Part shown: positions 1-8,256 of the stretch, piece by piece
Numbering within the stretch: the first letter of the stretch is position 1
Layout of the letters: each line of letters opens with the position of its first letter
Assembly (NCBI GenBank): GCA_050733695.1
Contig: JBOHTO010000164.1
Coordinates: 1-33,981 of the forward strand
DNA length: 33,981 nucleotides
From: JBOHTO01 sp050733695
Lineage (GTDB): Bacteria; Gemmatimonadota; Gemmatimonadetes; Gemmatimonadales; Gemmatimonadaceae
Direction: 5' to 3'
Made by a program: the position numbers and the translations under genes
The notes under the pieces: model-generated
What the model was told of the DNA's origin: nothing
Seen by the model: the letters and a program-made list of their open reading frames with translations, nothing else
Database searches by the model: none

Positions 1-122
1 ACGGGAACGGAAGCAGAGCGCCGACCGAGCGCCGGTCGATCGCGCGCGCGGCGGAATCCTGTCTCCAGCTCGCCGAACGTGCGGGCCCCCGACGAGAGGA
101 CGGGACTGCGGGTCGATTCCAT
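1..122 (-). CDS. possible N-terminus of a divergent gene, cut by the window edge
   Basis: An ATG at 122 on the minus strand opens a frame that stays free of stops to the window edge (40 codons, beginning MESTRSPVLSSGARTF). I recognise no family, and in DNA this GC-rich a 40-codon open frame can arise by chance. The support is upstream: a perfect TTGACA (155-160 read on the minus strand), 18 bases, then TACCGT, with the ATG 8 bases after that box. It would be divergent from the M28 peptidase gene. It may equally be non-coding. Confidence 0.25.
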   Translation of the reverse strand, partial: MESTRSPVLSSGARTFGELETGFRRARDRPALGRRSASVP

Positions 123-130
123 GGCGAGCC

Positions 131-160
131 ACGGTAGCGGCAGAGGGCCGGCCGTGTCAA
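131..160 (-). promoter_or_regulatory. candidate promoter, minus strand (TTGACA-N18-TACCGT)
   Basis: Read on the minus strand, 160-155 is TTGACA and 136-131 is TACCGT, 18 bases apart. The -10-like box is followed after 8 bases by an ATG at 122, so a transcript would have almost no leader. The box resembles TACCTTG ahead of the divergent peptidase gene. Confidence 0.35.
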
Positions 161-162
161 AA

Positions 163-180
163 CGCCTCGCACCCGAGGCG
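163..180. promoter_or_regulatory. inverted repeat upstream of the M28 peptidase gene (operator candidate)
   Basis: CGCCTCG (163-169) and CGAGGCG (174-180) form a perfect 7-bp inverted repeat with a 4-base loop. It lies just upstream of the -10-like box at 190, where a repressor site could sit, and partly between the two divergent promoter candidates. No regulator is known; chance in GC-rich DNA is possible. Confidence 0.25.
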
Positions 181-189
181 GGGTCCGGA

Positions 190-196
190 TACCTTG
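190..196 (+). promoter_or_regulatory. candidate -10 box TACCTTG
   Basis: TACCTTG ends 8 bases before the ATG at 205 of the M28 peptidase, so transcription would begin at or next to the start codon. No clear -35 hexamer is visible. It matches the TANNTTG form seen ahead of dnaE (28397). Confidence 0.35.
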
Positions 197-204
197 GGGC
201 CGCG

Positions 205-2352
205 ATGCTCGCGCGCCATCGAATCACGTGGACCGGACTCCTGCTCGCCCTGATCGCCGGGGTGTCGGCGCCTGCCGCCGGCCAGACCGGCTTCACGCGG
301 AACGGCGCCGTGCTCCAGCACGGCGTCGAGTCGCGGGTCCTCGAGGCGATCGGTCCCGCCCTCCTCGCCGAGCTCGCCGGCCCGCTCTCCGCGCGGCCGC
401 ACGTGGCGGGCTCCGTCGGTCAGCGCGCGTTCGCCGACACGCTCGTGGCCTGGCTCACGACCTGGGGCTACGAGCCCGAGGTCGCGACCTATCGGGTCTA
501 CCTCCCCTGGGCGACCGAGGTCTCCCTCTCGCTCGTCGCTCCCGAGCAAATCGAGTTTTCCCTCGCCGAAGCACCGATCACGGGAACGGGGCAGCTCCCC
601 GAGCCGCAGTATCTCTGGGCGAACGGCTACAGCGGGGTGGGTACGGTCGAGGCACCGGTGGTCTACGCCAACTATGGTCTCCACGAGGACTACGACCGGC
701 TCGCCGCGAGCGGGGTGGATGTCGGCGGGAAGGTCGTGGTGGCACGGTACGGCCGTTCCTATCGGGGGATCAAGGCGCGCCTCGCAGAGGAGAATGGCGC
801 CGCCGCGCTCGTCCTCTACTCCGATCCGCGCGACGACGGGTGGTTCCGCGGGGACCCGTATCCCGACGGGCCCTGGCGGCCGCGGACCGGCGTCCAGCGG
901 GGCAGCGTCAAGAACGGCGCCGGGGACCCTACCACGCCCGGCGCGCCCAGCACGGCGACCGCGGACCGCCTGGCGCCGGCGGCGTCGCCCCACGAGCTGC
1001 CCGGGATCCCGGTCGTGCCGGTCTCCGCCGATGTCGCCGGCGAGATCCTGTCGCGCCTGACGGGGTCGGTGCTGCCCGATTCGGACTGGCAGGGGTCGCT
1101 GCCGTTCCGCTACCACCTCGGCCCGGGCCCAGCGGTGGTCCGCCTCGAGGTCGACGACGACCGTGACGGACCCGACGCGGGATACCGCGACGTTTCGAAC
1201 GTGCTGGCGCGCATCGAGGGAAGCGAATGGCCCGACGAATGGGTGATCGTCGGCGCCCACATCGATGCATGGGGGCCGGGGGCGAACGACAACGTCAGCG
1301 GCACCGCCTCGATGCTCGCGGCCGCCAAGGCGGTGCGTGCGCTGGCCGACGGCGGCTTCCGGCCCCGCCGGACGATCGTGTTCGCGGGCTGGGACGGGGA
1401 GGAGTGGGGGCTGATCGGATCGACGGAGTGGGTCGAGGAGCACGCCGAAGTGCTCTCCGCATCAGCCGTCGCGTATCTGAATCAGGACATGATCGCGGGT
1501 TCTCGATTCGGCGCCAGCGCCTCGCCGTCGCTCAAGCCCTTGATTCGCGCCGCGGCGAGTGTGATCCCCTCGCGCGGCGAGACGCTGGGGGACGAATGGG
1601 CGCGCTCGGACTCGTTGCTCTCGATCGGCAACCTTGGAGGGGGATCCGACTTCGCGGGCTTCTACCACCATCTCGGCATCCCCAGCGCGGGGCACGGCTT
1701 CGGCGGACCCTACGGCGCGTATCACTCCGCCTACGACACGCGAAGAGCCGTGGAGATCGTGGATCCGGGCTACGAACACCAGTCCCTGTCCTCGGAGCTG
1801 GTGGCGATCCTTGCGCTACGGCTGGCGAACGCCGAGGTGCTGCCGTACGACTACGTCGCGTTCGCGCGCGAGGTCGCGCATCTGTGGCGCGGACAGCGGG
1901 AGGAGATCGCCGCCCTGCCCGGGACGGCCGGCGCGACCCTGCGGCTGGACGCGGCGCTGGATTCGCTCGCCACCGCGGCCCGGGATTTCGAAGCCGCACG
2001 CGATCGATACCTGCGGAGACGCCTGCGGCCGGAATGGACGCGGAACGCCAACGCCGAGCTGCGCGCGGTAGAGCACGAGCTGACTCGTGAAGCGGGTCTC
2101 GTCGGCCGGCCGTGGAATCGCAACCTCGTCTTCTCCACCGACGATCGGAACGGCTATGCCACGCTGGAGCTGCCGTCGATCTCCGAGGCGCGGATCGCGG
2201 GTGATCCGGAGCGCGTGGCGCGCGAGGTGGATGACCTCGCCGCGCGGATCCACGCGGCCGGGATGCGACTCGTCGCCGCGTCGCGCGCGCTCGCGCCCTA
2301 TCGACAGGCCGGCTATCTTGAGACGCCGACCGTACCCAATCCAGTCGAGTAG
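205..2352 (+). CDS. secreted M28 metallopeptidase, glutamate carboxypeptidase II (PSMA)-like
   Basis: Predicted zinc exopeptidase that trims peptides outside the cytoplasm. The ATG at 205 is chosen because it gives a signal peptide at once (MLARHRITW, a hydrophobic core, then a cut near APAAGQ at residue 27); a longer frame from 79 adds residues that look non-coding. A protease-associated-type region spans about 120-270. The M28 domain shows the two-zinc ligand set: H352 and D362 (GAHIDAWG...NDN), the E399-E400 pair (WDGEEWG), D428 (NQDM) and H507 (YHSAYDT). The last 200 or so residues are helical and fit the transferrin-receptor-like dimerisation domain of this subfamily. At 715 residues it has the usual length. 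It precedes peptide-import ATPases and a POT symporter on the same strand, which suggests peptide scavenging. Family call firm; substrate unknown. Confidence 0.9.
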   Translation: MLARHRITWTGLLLALIAGVSAPAAGQTGFTRNGAVLQHGVESRVLEAIGPALLAELAGPLSARPHVAGSVGQRAFADTLVAWLTTWGYEPEVATYRVYLPWATEVSLSLVAPEQIEFSLAEAPITGTGQLPEPQYLWANGYSGVGTVEAPVVYANYGLHEDYDRLAASGVDVGGKVVVARYGRSYRGIKARLAEENGAAALVLYSDPRDDGWFRGDPYPDGPWRPRTGVQRGSVKNGAGDPTTPGAPSTATADRLAPAASPHELPGIPVVPVSADVAGEILSRLTGSVLPDSDWQGSLPFRYHLGPGPAVVRLEVDDDRDGPDAGYRDVSNVLARIEGSEWPDEWVIVGAHIDAWGPGANDNVSGTASMLAAAKAVRALADGGFRPRRTIVFAGWDGEEWGLIGSTEWVEEHAEVLSASAVAYLNQDMIAGSRFGASASPSLKPLIRAAASVIPSRGETLGDEWARSDSLLSIGNLGGGSDFAGFYHHLGIPSAGHGFGGPYGAYHSAYDTRRAVEIVDPGYEHQSLSSELVAILALRLANAEVLPYDYVAFAREVAHLWRGQREEIAALPGTAGATLRLDAALDSLATAARDFEAARDRYLRRRLRPEWTRNANAELRAVEHELTREAGLVGRPWNRNLVFSTDDRNGYATLELPSISEARIAGDPERVAREVDDLAARIHAAGMRLVAASRALAPYRQAGYLETPTVPNPVE
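2314..2320 (+). promoter_or_regulatory. candidate -10 box TATCTTG
   Basis: TATCTTG lies inside the 3' end of the peptidase gene, 41 bases before the ATG at 2362. Unlike the other boxes it leaves room for a leader, and that leader carries an AGGAGG ribosome site (2351-2356). It could let the HTH-oppD-oppF genes be read apart from the peptidase. Confidence 0.3.
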
Positions 2353-2361
2353 GAGGCGTCC

Positions 2362-2697
2362 ATGGTCACAGGCATCAGCCGGGGTACGATCGCGCGTGCC
2401 AAGGAGCTGCTCGAGTTGGAAACCAGCGAGGTCGCGAAGGCGATCGGCTGCACGCCCGGCACGCTGAACCGCTGGCGGCGCGGCGTGCAGGACCCGTCTC
2501 CGCGACACCTCGAGCAGCTCGAGCTCCTCGACGACCTCATGCACCAGCTCGGCGTAAAGGCGCGCACCCGCCAGCGGGCCCGCGCCTGGTTCGACGGCCG
2601 GGTCCCGGCTCTCGGAAACCATCGGCCGCGCGAGATCTTCCTGACCGGCAACCTCGCCCACCTGGTCGTATACCTGAGGCGGCTGGAGCGGCTTTGA
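2362..2697 (+). CDS. small HTH protein resembling MbcA/ParS/Xre antitoxins (DUF2384-like)
   Basis: A 111-residue DNA-binding-type protein. Residues 22-41 (SEVAKAIGCTPGTLNRWRRG) look like a helix-turn-helix. The C-terminal part, 70-111, with W76, PALG at 82-85, a REIF turn and a hydrophobic helix to the end, resembles the toxin-binding domain of Xre/MbcA/ParS antitoxins paired with RES-type toxins. The ATG follows an excellent ribosome site (AGGAGG, 5 bases before). Its stop codon overlaps the TTG start of the OppD-type gene (2694-2697), so the two should be translated together. No RES or other toxin gene is next to it. It may be a stand-alone regulator of the transporter genes rather than an antitoxin. 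Family assignment is from pattern only. Confidence 0.7.
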   Translation: MVTGISRGTIARAKELLELETSEVAKAIGCTPGTLNRWRRGVQDPSPRHLEQLELLDDLMHQLGVKARTRQRARAWFDGRVPALGNHRPREIFLTGNLAHLVVYLRRLERL

Positions 2698-3662
2698 CCG
2701 AGCCCCTGCTGCGGGTAGAGGACCTCAAGACGTGGTTTCACACCGACGAGGGAACCGCCAAGGCCGTCGACGGGGTCTCGTTCGAGGTCCGGCCGCGGGA
2801 GACCCTCGGGATCGTGGGGGAGTCGGGCTGTGGGAAGTCGGTGACGAGCCTGTCGATCTTGCGACTCGTGCCGCAGCCGCCGGGCGAGATCGTCGGTGGG
2901 CGCATCCTCTTCCGCGGGCTCGACCTGCTGGAGCTGCAGGAGAAGGAAATGCGGAAGATTCGCGGCAACGAGATCGCGATGATCTTCCAGGAGCCGATGA
3001 CCTCGCTGAATCCCGTGTACACGGTCGGCGACCAGATCGGAGAGGTGCTGCGCCTGCATCGGGACATGTCGAAGGACGAGGCGCGCGAACGCTCGGTCGA
3101 GATGCTGCGCCGCGTACGGATCCCGGACCCCGAGCAGCGCGTCGACGAGTACCCCCATCAGCTCTCGGGCGGCCAGCGGCAGCGGGTCATGATCGCCATG
3201 GCGCTGGCATGCGATCCTGCGCTTCTCATCGCGGACGAGCCGACCACCGCGCTCGACGTCACCGTGCAGGCCCAGATCCTGGCGCTTCTCAACCAGCTCC
3301 AGGACGCGTACGGGATGTCGATCATCCTCATCACCCACGACCTGGGAGTGATCGCCGAGACGGCCCATCGCGTGGTCGTGATGTACGCCGGCGTGGTGGC
3401 GGAGGTGGGAACGGCCGAGCAGGTGTTCGGCGGGCCCAATCATCCGTATACGGAGGGCCTCAAGGCCGCGATCCCCAAGCTGGGCGAGAAGGTCGAGCGG
3501 CTGCACACGATACCCGGCTCGGTCCCGTCGCCGTACGAGGAGATCACCGGCTGCCCGTTCCAGAACCGCTGCCCGTACGTGATGGACCGCTGCCGCCGCG
3601 AGTTTCCTGCCCTGTACTCCCTGGGGCCCGGACACGAGGCTCGCTGTTTCCTCTATGACTAG
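2694..3662 (+). CDS. oligopeptide/dipeptide ABC transporter ATPase, OppD/DppD type
   Basis: Cytoplasmic ATP-binding subunit of a peptide importer. Walker A is GESGCGKS at about 43-50, the signature LSGGQRQR near 157, and Walker B with DEPTTALD near 181. The C-terminal cysteine-bearing stretch (GCPFQNRCPYVMDRC) is the oligo_HPY tail typical of OppD/DppD/OppF proteins, where it can bind an iron-sulphur cluster. The length of 322 fits. The start is a TTG overlapping the stop of the HTH gene by 4 bases, with a weak GGAG 7 bases before it. The OppF-type partner follows after 21 bases. Permease and binding-protein genes are not in the window, so the substrate class (dipeptide, oligopeptide, nickel) cannot be fixed. 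Confidence 0.92.
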   Translation: MTEPLLRVEDLKTWFHTDEGTAKAVDGVSFEVRPRETLGIVGESGCGKSVTSLSILRLVPQPPGEIVGGRILFRGLDLLELQEKEMRKIRGNEIAMIFQEPMTSLNPVYTVGDQIGEVLRLHRDMSKDEARERSVEMLRRVRIPDPEQRVDEYPHQLSGGQRQRVMIAMALACDPALLIADEPTTALDVTVQAQILALLNQLQDAYGMSIILITHDLGVIAETAHRVVVMYAGVVAEVGTAEQVFGGPNHPYTEGLKAAIPKLGEKVERLHTIPGSVPSPYEEITGCPFQNRCPYVMDRCRREFPALYSLGPGHEARCFLYD

Positions 3663-3683
3663 ATCGTCGACGATCGGTGCCCG

Positions 3684-4823
3684 ATGAGCAGGACCCAGAT
3701 ACCGCAGAAGGAGCGGCACGCGCAGCGGAAGCGTGGGGAGGCGCTGCTCGAGGTGCGCGACTTGAAGAAGCACTTCCCGATCAAACGGGGGTTCTGGTCG
3801 CGCACGGTGGGGCACGTCAAGGCGGTCGACGGGGTCTCGTTCGACATCCTTCCCGGAGAGGTCCTGGGACTGGTCGGCGAGTCCGGCTGCGGAAAGACGA
3901 CGACCGGCCGCTGCATCCTGCGGCTCATCGAACCGACGGGCGGCAAGGTCATCTTCGATGGGACGGATGTCCTCGCGCTCGGCAGCACCGAACTGAGGAA
4001 GTGGCGCAAGAACGCGCAGATCATCTTCCAGGATCCGTTCTCGTCGCTCAATCCGCGGATGACGATCGGCGCGATCATACGCGAGGGGCTGCTCATCCAC
4101 GAGCTCGCCGAAGGAAGCGCCGCCGATACGCGAGTACGGCACCTGCTCGAGGAAACAGGGCTTCGGGCAGAGTACGCCGGGCACTATCCGCATGAGTTCT
4201 CGGGCGGACAGCGGCAGCGAGTGGGAATCGCGCGCGCCCTCTCGGTCGAGCCGCGCTTCATCGTGTGCGACGAGCCGGTTTCCGCGCTGGACGTGTCCGT
4301 GCAGGCGCAGGTGATCAACCTGCTGCGCGACCTGCAGCGCGAGCGCGGACTCGCCTATCTCTTCATCGCCCACGACCTGTCGGTCGTCGAACATATAGCC
4401 GATCGTGTTGTGGTCATGTACCTGGGGCGCGTTGTCGAGAGCGCGTACACGGCTGACCTGTACCGCGAGCCGATCATGCCCTATACGCAGGCACTCCTTT
4501 CAGCCGTGCCGGTAGCCGACCCGGCCGCGCGGCGTGGCCGGATCGTACTGAGCGGCGATGTCCCATCCCCGGCCGATCCGCCGCCTGGCTGTGTCTTCCA
4601 CCCGCGCTGCCACCACCCGGCGCGCGATGCAGCATGCACGCGTCTCGCCCCGCCCCTGGAGGAGAAGGCGGCCAACCACGAGGCGGCCTGCATCAAGCAG
4701 CCGCCGACGACAGTCGCCTGGGAGGGCCAGCGCGAAGCCGGTGGCACGCGGGCTCCCGAACGATATCTTCCCGTGGCCGCCCTTCACGGCCGGGGCCGTG
4801 GCCGCACCCAGCATCTGGACTGA
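3684..4823 (+). CDS. oligopeptide/dipeptide ABC transporter ATPase, OppF/DppF type
   Basis: Second ATPase of the importer, expected to form a heterodimer with the OppD-type protein just upstream. Walker A is GESGCGKT (65-72), the signature FSGGQRQRV lies near 172, and Walker B ends in CDEPVSALD. The oligo_HPY tail is present (GCVFHPRCHHPARDAAC). At 379 residues it is somewhat longer than usual: after the expected end near 335 there is a 40-residue low-complexity tail (rich in R, G, A) that may reflect drift of the stop codon. I see no clear ribosome site at the ATG. Confidence 0.92.
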   Translation: MSRTQIPQKERHAQRKRGEALLEVRDLKKHFPIKRGFWSRTVGHVKAVDGVSFDILPGEVLGLVGESGCGKTTTGRCILRLIEPTGGKVIFDGTDVLALGSTELRKWRKNAQIIFQDPFSSLNPRMTIGAIIREGLLIHELAEGSAADTRVRHLLEETGLRAEYAGHYPHEFSGGQRQRVGIARALSVEPRFIVCDEPVSALDVSVQAQVINLLRDLQRERGLAYLFIAHDLSVVEHIADRVVVMYLGRVVESAYTADLYREPIMPYTQALLSAVPVADPAARRGRIVLSGDVPSPADPPPGCVFHPRCHHPARDAACTRLAPPLEEKAANHEAACIKQPPTTVAWEGQREAGGTRAPERYLPVAALHGRGRGRTQHLD

Positions 4824-4869
4824 GGCCGATCCGCATGACCAGCTTCGCAACCAATCGCCGAGGAGCCAC

Positions 4870-6369
4870 GTGTCCTCACCCGTGACGGGAACCGCGACCG
4901 ATCAGGCGCCGCCAGGGCTGCAGCGCACCCCGCCTTCCACCGGCTTCATGGGACACCCGCCGGGCCTCGGTCTGCTCTTCGTGGCCGAGATGTGGGAGCG
5001 CTTCTCCTACTACGGAATGCGGGCGCTGCTCGTGCTCTACCTCGTCAACTCGGTTGGCTGGGGCGACGCCCGCGCGGCGAACCTGTACGGCACGTACACG
5101 ATGCTCGTGTACCTCACGCCTCTCATCGGTGGCTATCTCGCCGATCGCCTCATCGGAACGCGCCGATCGCTCGTGATCGGCGGCGTGCTCATCGCCGCGG
5201 GTCACTTCACGCTCGCCTTTCCGTCGATGGGCATGTTCTACGCGGGACTCGGCCTCGTTATCATCGGCACAGGCTTCTTCAAGCCCAACGTTTCCACGAT
5301 GGTCGGTCAACTCTATGAAGAGGGCGACCAGAGGCGCGATTCGGGATTCACCATCTTCTACATGGGCATCAACGTCGGGGCCTTCCTCGGCGCGATCATC
5401 TGTGGCTGGCTGGGCCAGAAGGTCGGATGGCATTGGGGCTTCGGAGCGGCCGGCGTGGGGATGGTGCTCGGCCTCATTGTCTATCTGGCGCTGCGCGAGA
5501 AGTATCTCCCCGGCATCGGCCTCGTTCCTGCGAAAACGGGCAGCGCGGTCGAGGTACCGGGGTCATCCGTCGCCGACGTCGCGAAGCAGGGCTGGGTTCC
5601 GGGCGCCGCGGGTGCCGCTATCGGCGTCGTCCTGGGCTGGATGGTCGGCGGAACCCTGGGCGTCATCATGGGCGCGGCGATCGGGGCCTCGCTCGCAATC
5701 ACCATCCTCGGCTCGCACGGCGAGGAGCGCAAGCGTGTGATCGCGCTCTTCATCGTCGTCTTCTTCGTCATTTTCTTCTGGGCCGCTTTCGAGCAGGCGG
5801 GCAGCTCGATGAACCTGTTCGCCGATCGCCAGACCGATCGCGTCGTTGCCGGCTGGGAAGTCCCGTCGACCTGGTTCCAGTCGGTGAATCCGCTGCTGAT
5901 CATCATCTTCGCTGCACCGTTCGCCATGCTCTGGTCGAAGCTGGGGCGGGTGGGGAAGGAACCATCCACGCCACTCAAGATGGCGCTGGGACTCTTTCTG
6001 CTCGGCAGTGGCTTCCTCTTCATGGTGGCCGGTGCGAAGCTCGCCGATGCGGGCGATCTGGTGAGCCCGTTCTGGCTCGTCGCAGCCTACACGTTTCATA
6101 CATGGGGAGAACTCTGCCTGTCACCAGTCGGGCTGTCGTACGTGACCAAGGTGGCGCCCTGGCAGTTCGCTTCGCTGCTCATGGGAGTCTGGTTCCTCGC
6201 GAATGCGGCCGCGAACAAGATCGCCGGCTCTCTCGCGGCGATGCTCGAGACGATACCGTCGCTCACGGACTTCTACACCATATTCGTCGTGTCGTCATTC
6301 GCGGCGGGCGTCGTCATGCTCATGCTGGTGCCGCTGCTCAAGCGCCTCACGCGCACAGTGAAGATGTAA
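4870..6369 (+). CDS. POT-family proton-dependent di/tripeptide symporter
   Basis: Inner-membrane proton-coupled transporter of di- and tripeptides (PTR2/POT family, a major-facilitator fold). The first helix carries the family's ExxER motif with the following YYG (EMWERFSYYGMRALL). GYLADRLIGTRRS is the loop after helix 2, and FKPNVSTMVGQLY is the second POT signature. The hydrophobicity pattern gives 12 to 14 helices over 500 residues. I chose the GTG at 4870 because GAGGAG (4860-4865) lies 4 bases before it; the open frame continues upstream to 4558 but that part is antisense-like and arginine-rich. It lies 46 bases after the OppF-type gene, giving a second peptide-uptake route in the same region. 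Confidence 0.92.
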   Translation: MSSPVTGTATDQAPPGLQRTPPSTGFMGHPPGLGLLFVAEMWERFSYYGMRALLVLYLVNSVGWGDARAANLYGTYTMLVYLTPLIGGYLADRLIGTRRSLVIGGVLIAAGHFTLAFPSMGMFYAGLGLVIIGTGFFKPNVSTMVGQLYEEGDQRRDSGFTIFYMGINVGAFLGAIICGWLGQKVGWHWGFGAAGVGMVLGLIVYLALREKYLPGIGLVPAKTGSAVEVPGSSVADVAKQGWVPGAAGAAIGVVLGWMVGGTLGVIMGAAIGASLAITILGSHGEERKRVIALFIVVFFVIFFWAAFEQAGSSMNLFADRQTDRVVAGWEVPSTWFQSVNPLLIIIFAAPFAMLWSKLGRVGKEPSTPLKMALGLFLLGSGFLFMVAGAKLADAGDLVSPFWLVAAYTFHTWGELCLSPVGLSYVTKVAPWQFASLLMGVWFLANAAANKIAGSLAAMLETIPSLTDFYTIFVVSSFAAGVVMLMLVPLLKRLTRTVKM

Positions 6370-6441
6370 CGGAAGCCGCGACGCTCACGTCGGCCCGGGC
6401 GCGGTTCCCGAAACCACCCGCGGCGCAAGAGGCCGCGAAGG

Positions 6442-6463
6442 GAAAGCCGGTTGTCGGGCTTTC
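6442..6463. terminator. hairpin between convergent genes, probable bidirectional terminator
   Basis: GAAAGCC (6442-6448) and GGCTTTC (6457-6463) form a perfect 7-bp stem with an 8-base loop. The A-rich start and T-rich end serve both strands. It sits between the end of the POT gene (6369) and the end of the Omp85-like gene (6491), where a shared terminator is expected. Confidence 0.55.
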
Positions 6464-6490
6464 GTGTGCGCTTAACACCCCCAGCAACCT

Positions 6491-8218
6491 CTATGGCCAC
6501 CTGAAGAGACTCGATGGGACGCTCGGCTCGCGATTGCGGCCGACGTCCCCCGGCTCCTCCCAGAACGCGCGCGTGATGTCGCGGTTGGAGAAGCGAATCT
6601 CCCACCCTGCGTGCATGTCCGCGCTCATCGGAAAGGCGATATCCACTCGCCAGAGATGGTTGGAGCGAGGTGGCACGGCGGCGAGTATGCCCAGCCCCAC
6701 GCCCACCTTGATCGGAGTGGACACGCCGAACGGAGCATCTCCTGCGCGGAGACGTCCGGCATCCGCGAAAAAAGCCAGGCCCAGGTCTGCGAGGCCGCGC
6801 GGGCGCCCGACGAACCAGCGCTCTTCCATGCGCGCGACCAGTCGCTGCCCTCCGCCCGCGCGCGAGTCGGCGTAGCCGCGTACCCCTCCCCCGCGATCGG
6901 AGAGCGTCAGTTGAAATGGCGTCCGCTGTCGCCAGCCACCGGCCCATTCGACGCTGGTCACGAGAGTGTGGCGGAAAGCGGGCTTGAGATAGAGCACCGC
7001 GCGCCCGCTACCGAGAATGCCGTCCCAGTCGTTCGTGTCGAAGTTCTGGCGCCCTTCCCCGCGGATCTGGACAGCCGTGAAGGCGCGCGGAGAACCGTTC
7101 CCCGCGTAGAGATCCACCGCGACGAAGATGTCGTCGTCCTCCGAACCCAGAACCGATAGCCCCCGCCCGAAAAGTGTCCCGAACTGGAAACCGGTACGCA
7201 GATCCTGCGTCCCGGTCAGAGCGTCGAAACCGCTCACGCGCATGAAGCCGACGTTGCGAACGCCCCAGAGCAGATTCGCACGGGCAGTGCGACGCGAGAC
7301 GTAGCGGTCGATGATGGCAGACGACGTGTCCGCGAGCAGCCCCGAATCGGAGATGATCACCGGCAGCGTCGCCGGCTGAACCTGTTCCTGCGAGAGGGAT
7401 GCGCCGAAAAGGCTCAACCGCCCGGGGACGCCGATACGTATGACCGCGCCGATGTCACTGTGCGACTGTTCGATGTTGAGAGCGGCGGACGGCGCGTTCT
7501 CGCGCTCGAAGCTGAAGTATCCCTCGCTGGCCGTGGCGCCCATGCGCCACGCGGCGCGCTGAAGATCCGTGATGAATGCGTGCCGCGCCTCCGCTGCCCA
7601 TGCGTAGCCGAGGCTGCGCTCGGCAGCGAACAGCGAGACGTCGTAGGCGCGTCCGAAGAGCTGGTGATGCTCGAAACGCGCGGAATAGCCGTCGGGATAG
7701 AAGCCCCCGTGCTTCCAACCCGCCGACATCAACATGGCGCGCCCCATCACGTTGCCGTCGCCGAGCCGTGCCGCGGTAACAAACGGCGACCGCGCCCGGG
7801 CGGAGCCGGCCACGATGATGGAGAATTCATCGTAGGTCTCGACAACGATGTCGACCCCATCGGCCCCGTCTGACCGCGCAACGATCTTCGCCTCAGCGAT
7901 GAACGATTGAGCGCGCAGGATGCGCTCGGACTCGGCCAGCCGCAGTGGGGTGCAGGACTGACCTTCGCTGAACGCGAGGAAGCGGCGCACCACCTGTGGC
8001 TGCGTAGTCGTGTGCAACCGGTTGGCAGCGCGCGCGAGCCATTGCCACCGGCGCATGATCCCCTCCGGATACGGCGGGAGGGTCTGGACGATGATGCTGG
8101 AGATCGTCTGCCCCGAGCACGCCTGCGACAGCTCGAGGCTGTCGCTCGCCGACATCACCGCGACGCTGCTGTCGTTTGCCTCCTGAGCCGGAGCGGCGCG
8201 GAGAGGCGTTCCGCACAC
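6491..8218 (-). CDS. Omp85/BamA-TamA-like outer-membrane barrel protein
   Basis: Predicted outer-membrane protein of the Omp85 superfamily, which inserts or exports proteins. The N-terminal 130 residues hold one POTRA-like unit (an SSIIVQTL strand, the VRRFLAFSEGQ segment, a helix ending RILRAQSFIAEAKIV, and a VDIVVETYDEFSI strand). The rest is aromatic, glycine-rich, alternating strands fitting a 16-strand barrel, with the VRGY motif of loop 6 (GGGVRGYADSRAGG) about 120 residues before the end. The final residues, RWP, do not show the classic terminal F. From the first standard start (GTG, 8218) the signal peptide is truncated: the frame extends in phase upstream with a full signal sequence, probably from an ATC at 8254. 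The gene follows the coiled-coil gene almost without a gap. BamA proper normally has five POTRA domains, so this is a shorter relative. Confidence 0.75.
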   Translation of the reverse strand: MCGTPLRAAPAQEANDSSVAVMSASDSLELSQACSGQTISSIIVQTLPPYPEGIMRRWQWLARAANRLHTTTQPQVVRRFLAFSEGQSCTPLRLAESERILRAQSFIAEAKIVARSDGADGVDIVVETYDEFSIIVAGSARARSPFVTAARLGDGNVMGRAMLMSAGWKHGGFYPDGYSARFEHHQLFGRAYDVSLFAAERSLGYAWAAEARHAFITDLQRAAWRMGATASEGYFSFERENAPSAALNIEQSHSDIGAVIRIGVPGRLSLFGASLSQEQVQPATLPVIISDSGLLADTSSAIIDRYVSRRTARANLLWGVRNVGFMRVSGFDALTGTQDLRTGFQFGTLFGRGLSVLGSEDDDIFVAVDLYAGNGSPRAFTAVQIRGEGRQNFDTNDWDGILGSGRAVLYLKPAFRHTLVTSVEWAGGWRQRTPFQLTLSDRGGGVRGYADSRAGGGQRLVARMEERWFVGRPRGLADLGLAFFADAGRLRAGDAPFGVSTPIKVGVGLGILAAVPPRSNHLWRVDIAFPMSADMHAGWEIRFSNRDITRAFWEEPGDVGRNREPSVPSSLFRWP

Positions 8219-8256
8219 AAGGATGGTCCCGGCAACTGCGGTCCAGCGAACGATCG

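Noticed and set aside
157..1443. 428-codon open frame on the minus strand opposite the M28 peptidase
   Set aside because: The composition is Arg/Gly/Pro-rich and without motifs, and the opposite strand carries all the peptidase ligands.
2313..4394. 693-codon open frame on the minus strand, opposite the HTH, oppD and oppF genes
   Set aside because: The plus-strand genes there have complete ABC ATPase motifs. The minus frame has no recognisable domain and arises from GC-rich codon bias.
4764..4770. TATCTTC as a promoter for the POT gene
   Set aside because: It lacks the final G, lies inside the oppF coding end and is 99 bases from the start; kept out of the feature list.
5427..6875. 482-codon plus-strand frame overlapping the POT gene and running past it
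   Set aside because: It is a shifted frame of the transporter gene, then antisense to the Omp85-like gene; no domain is seen.
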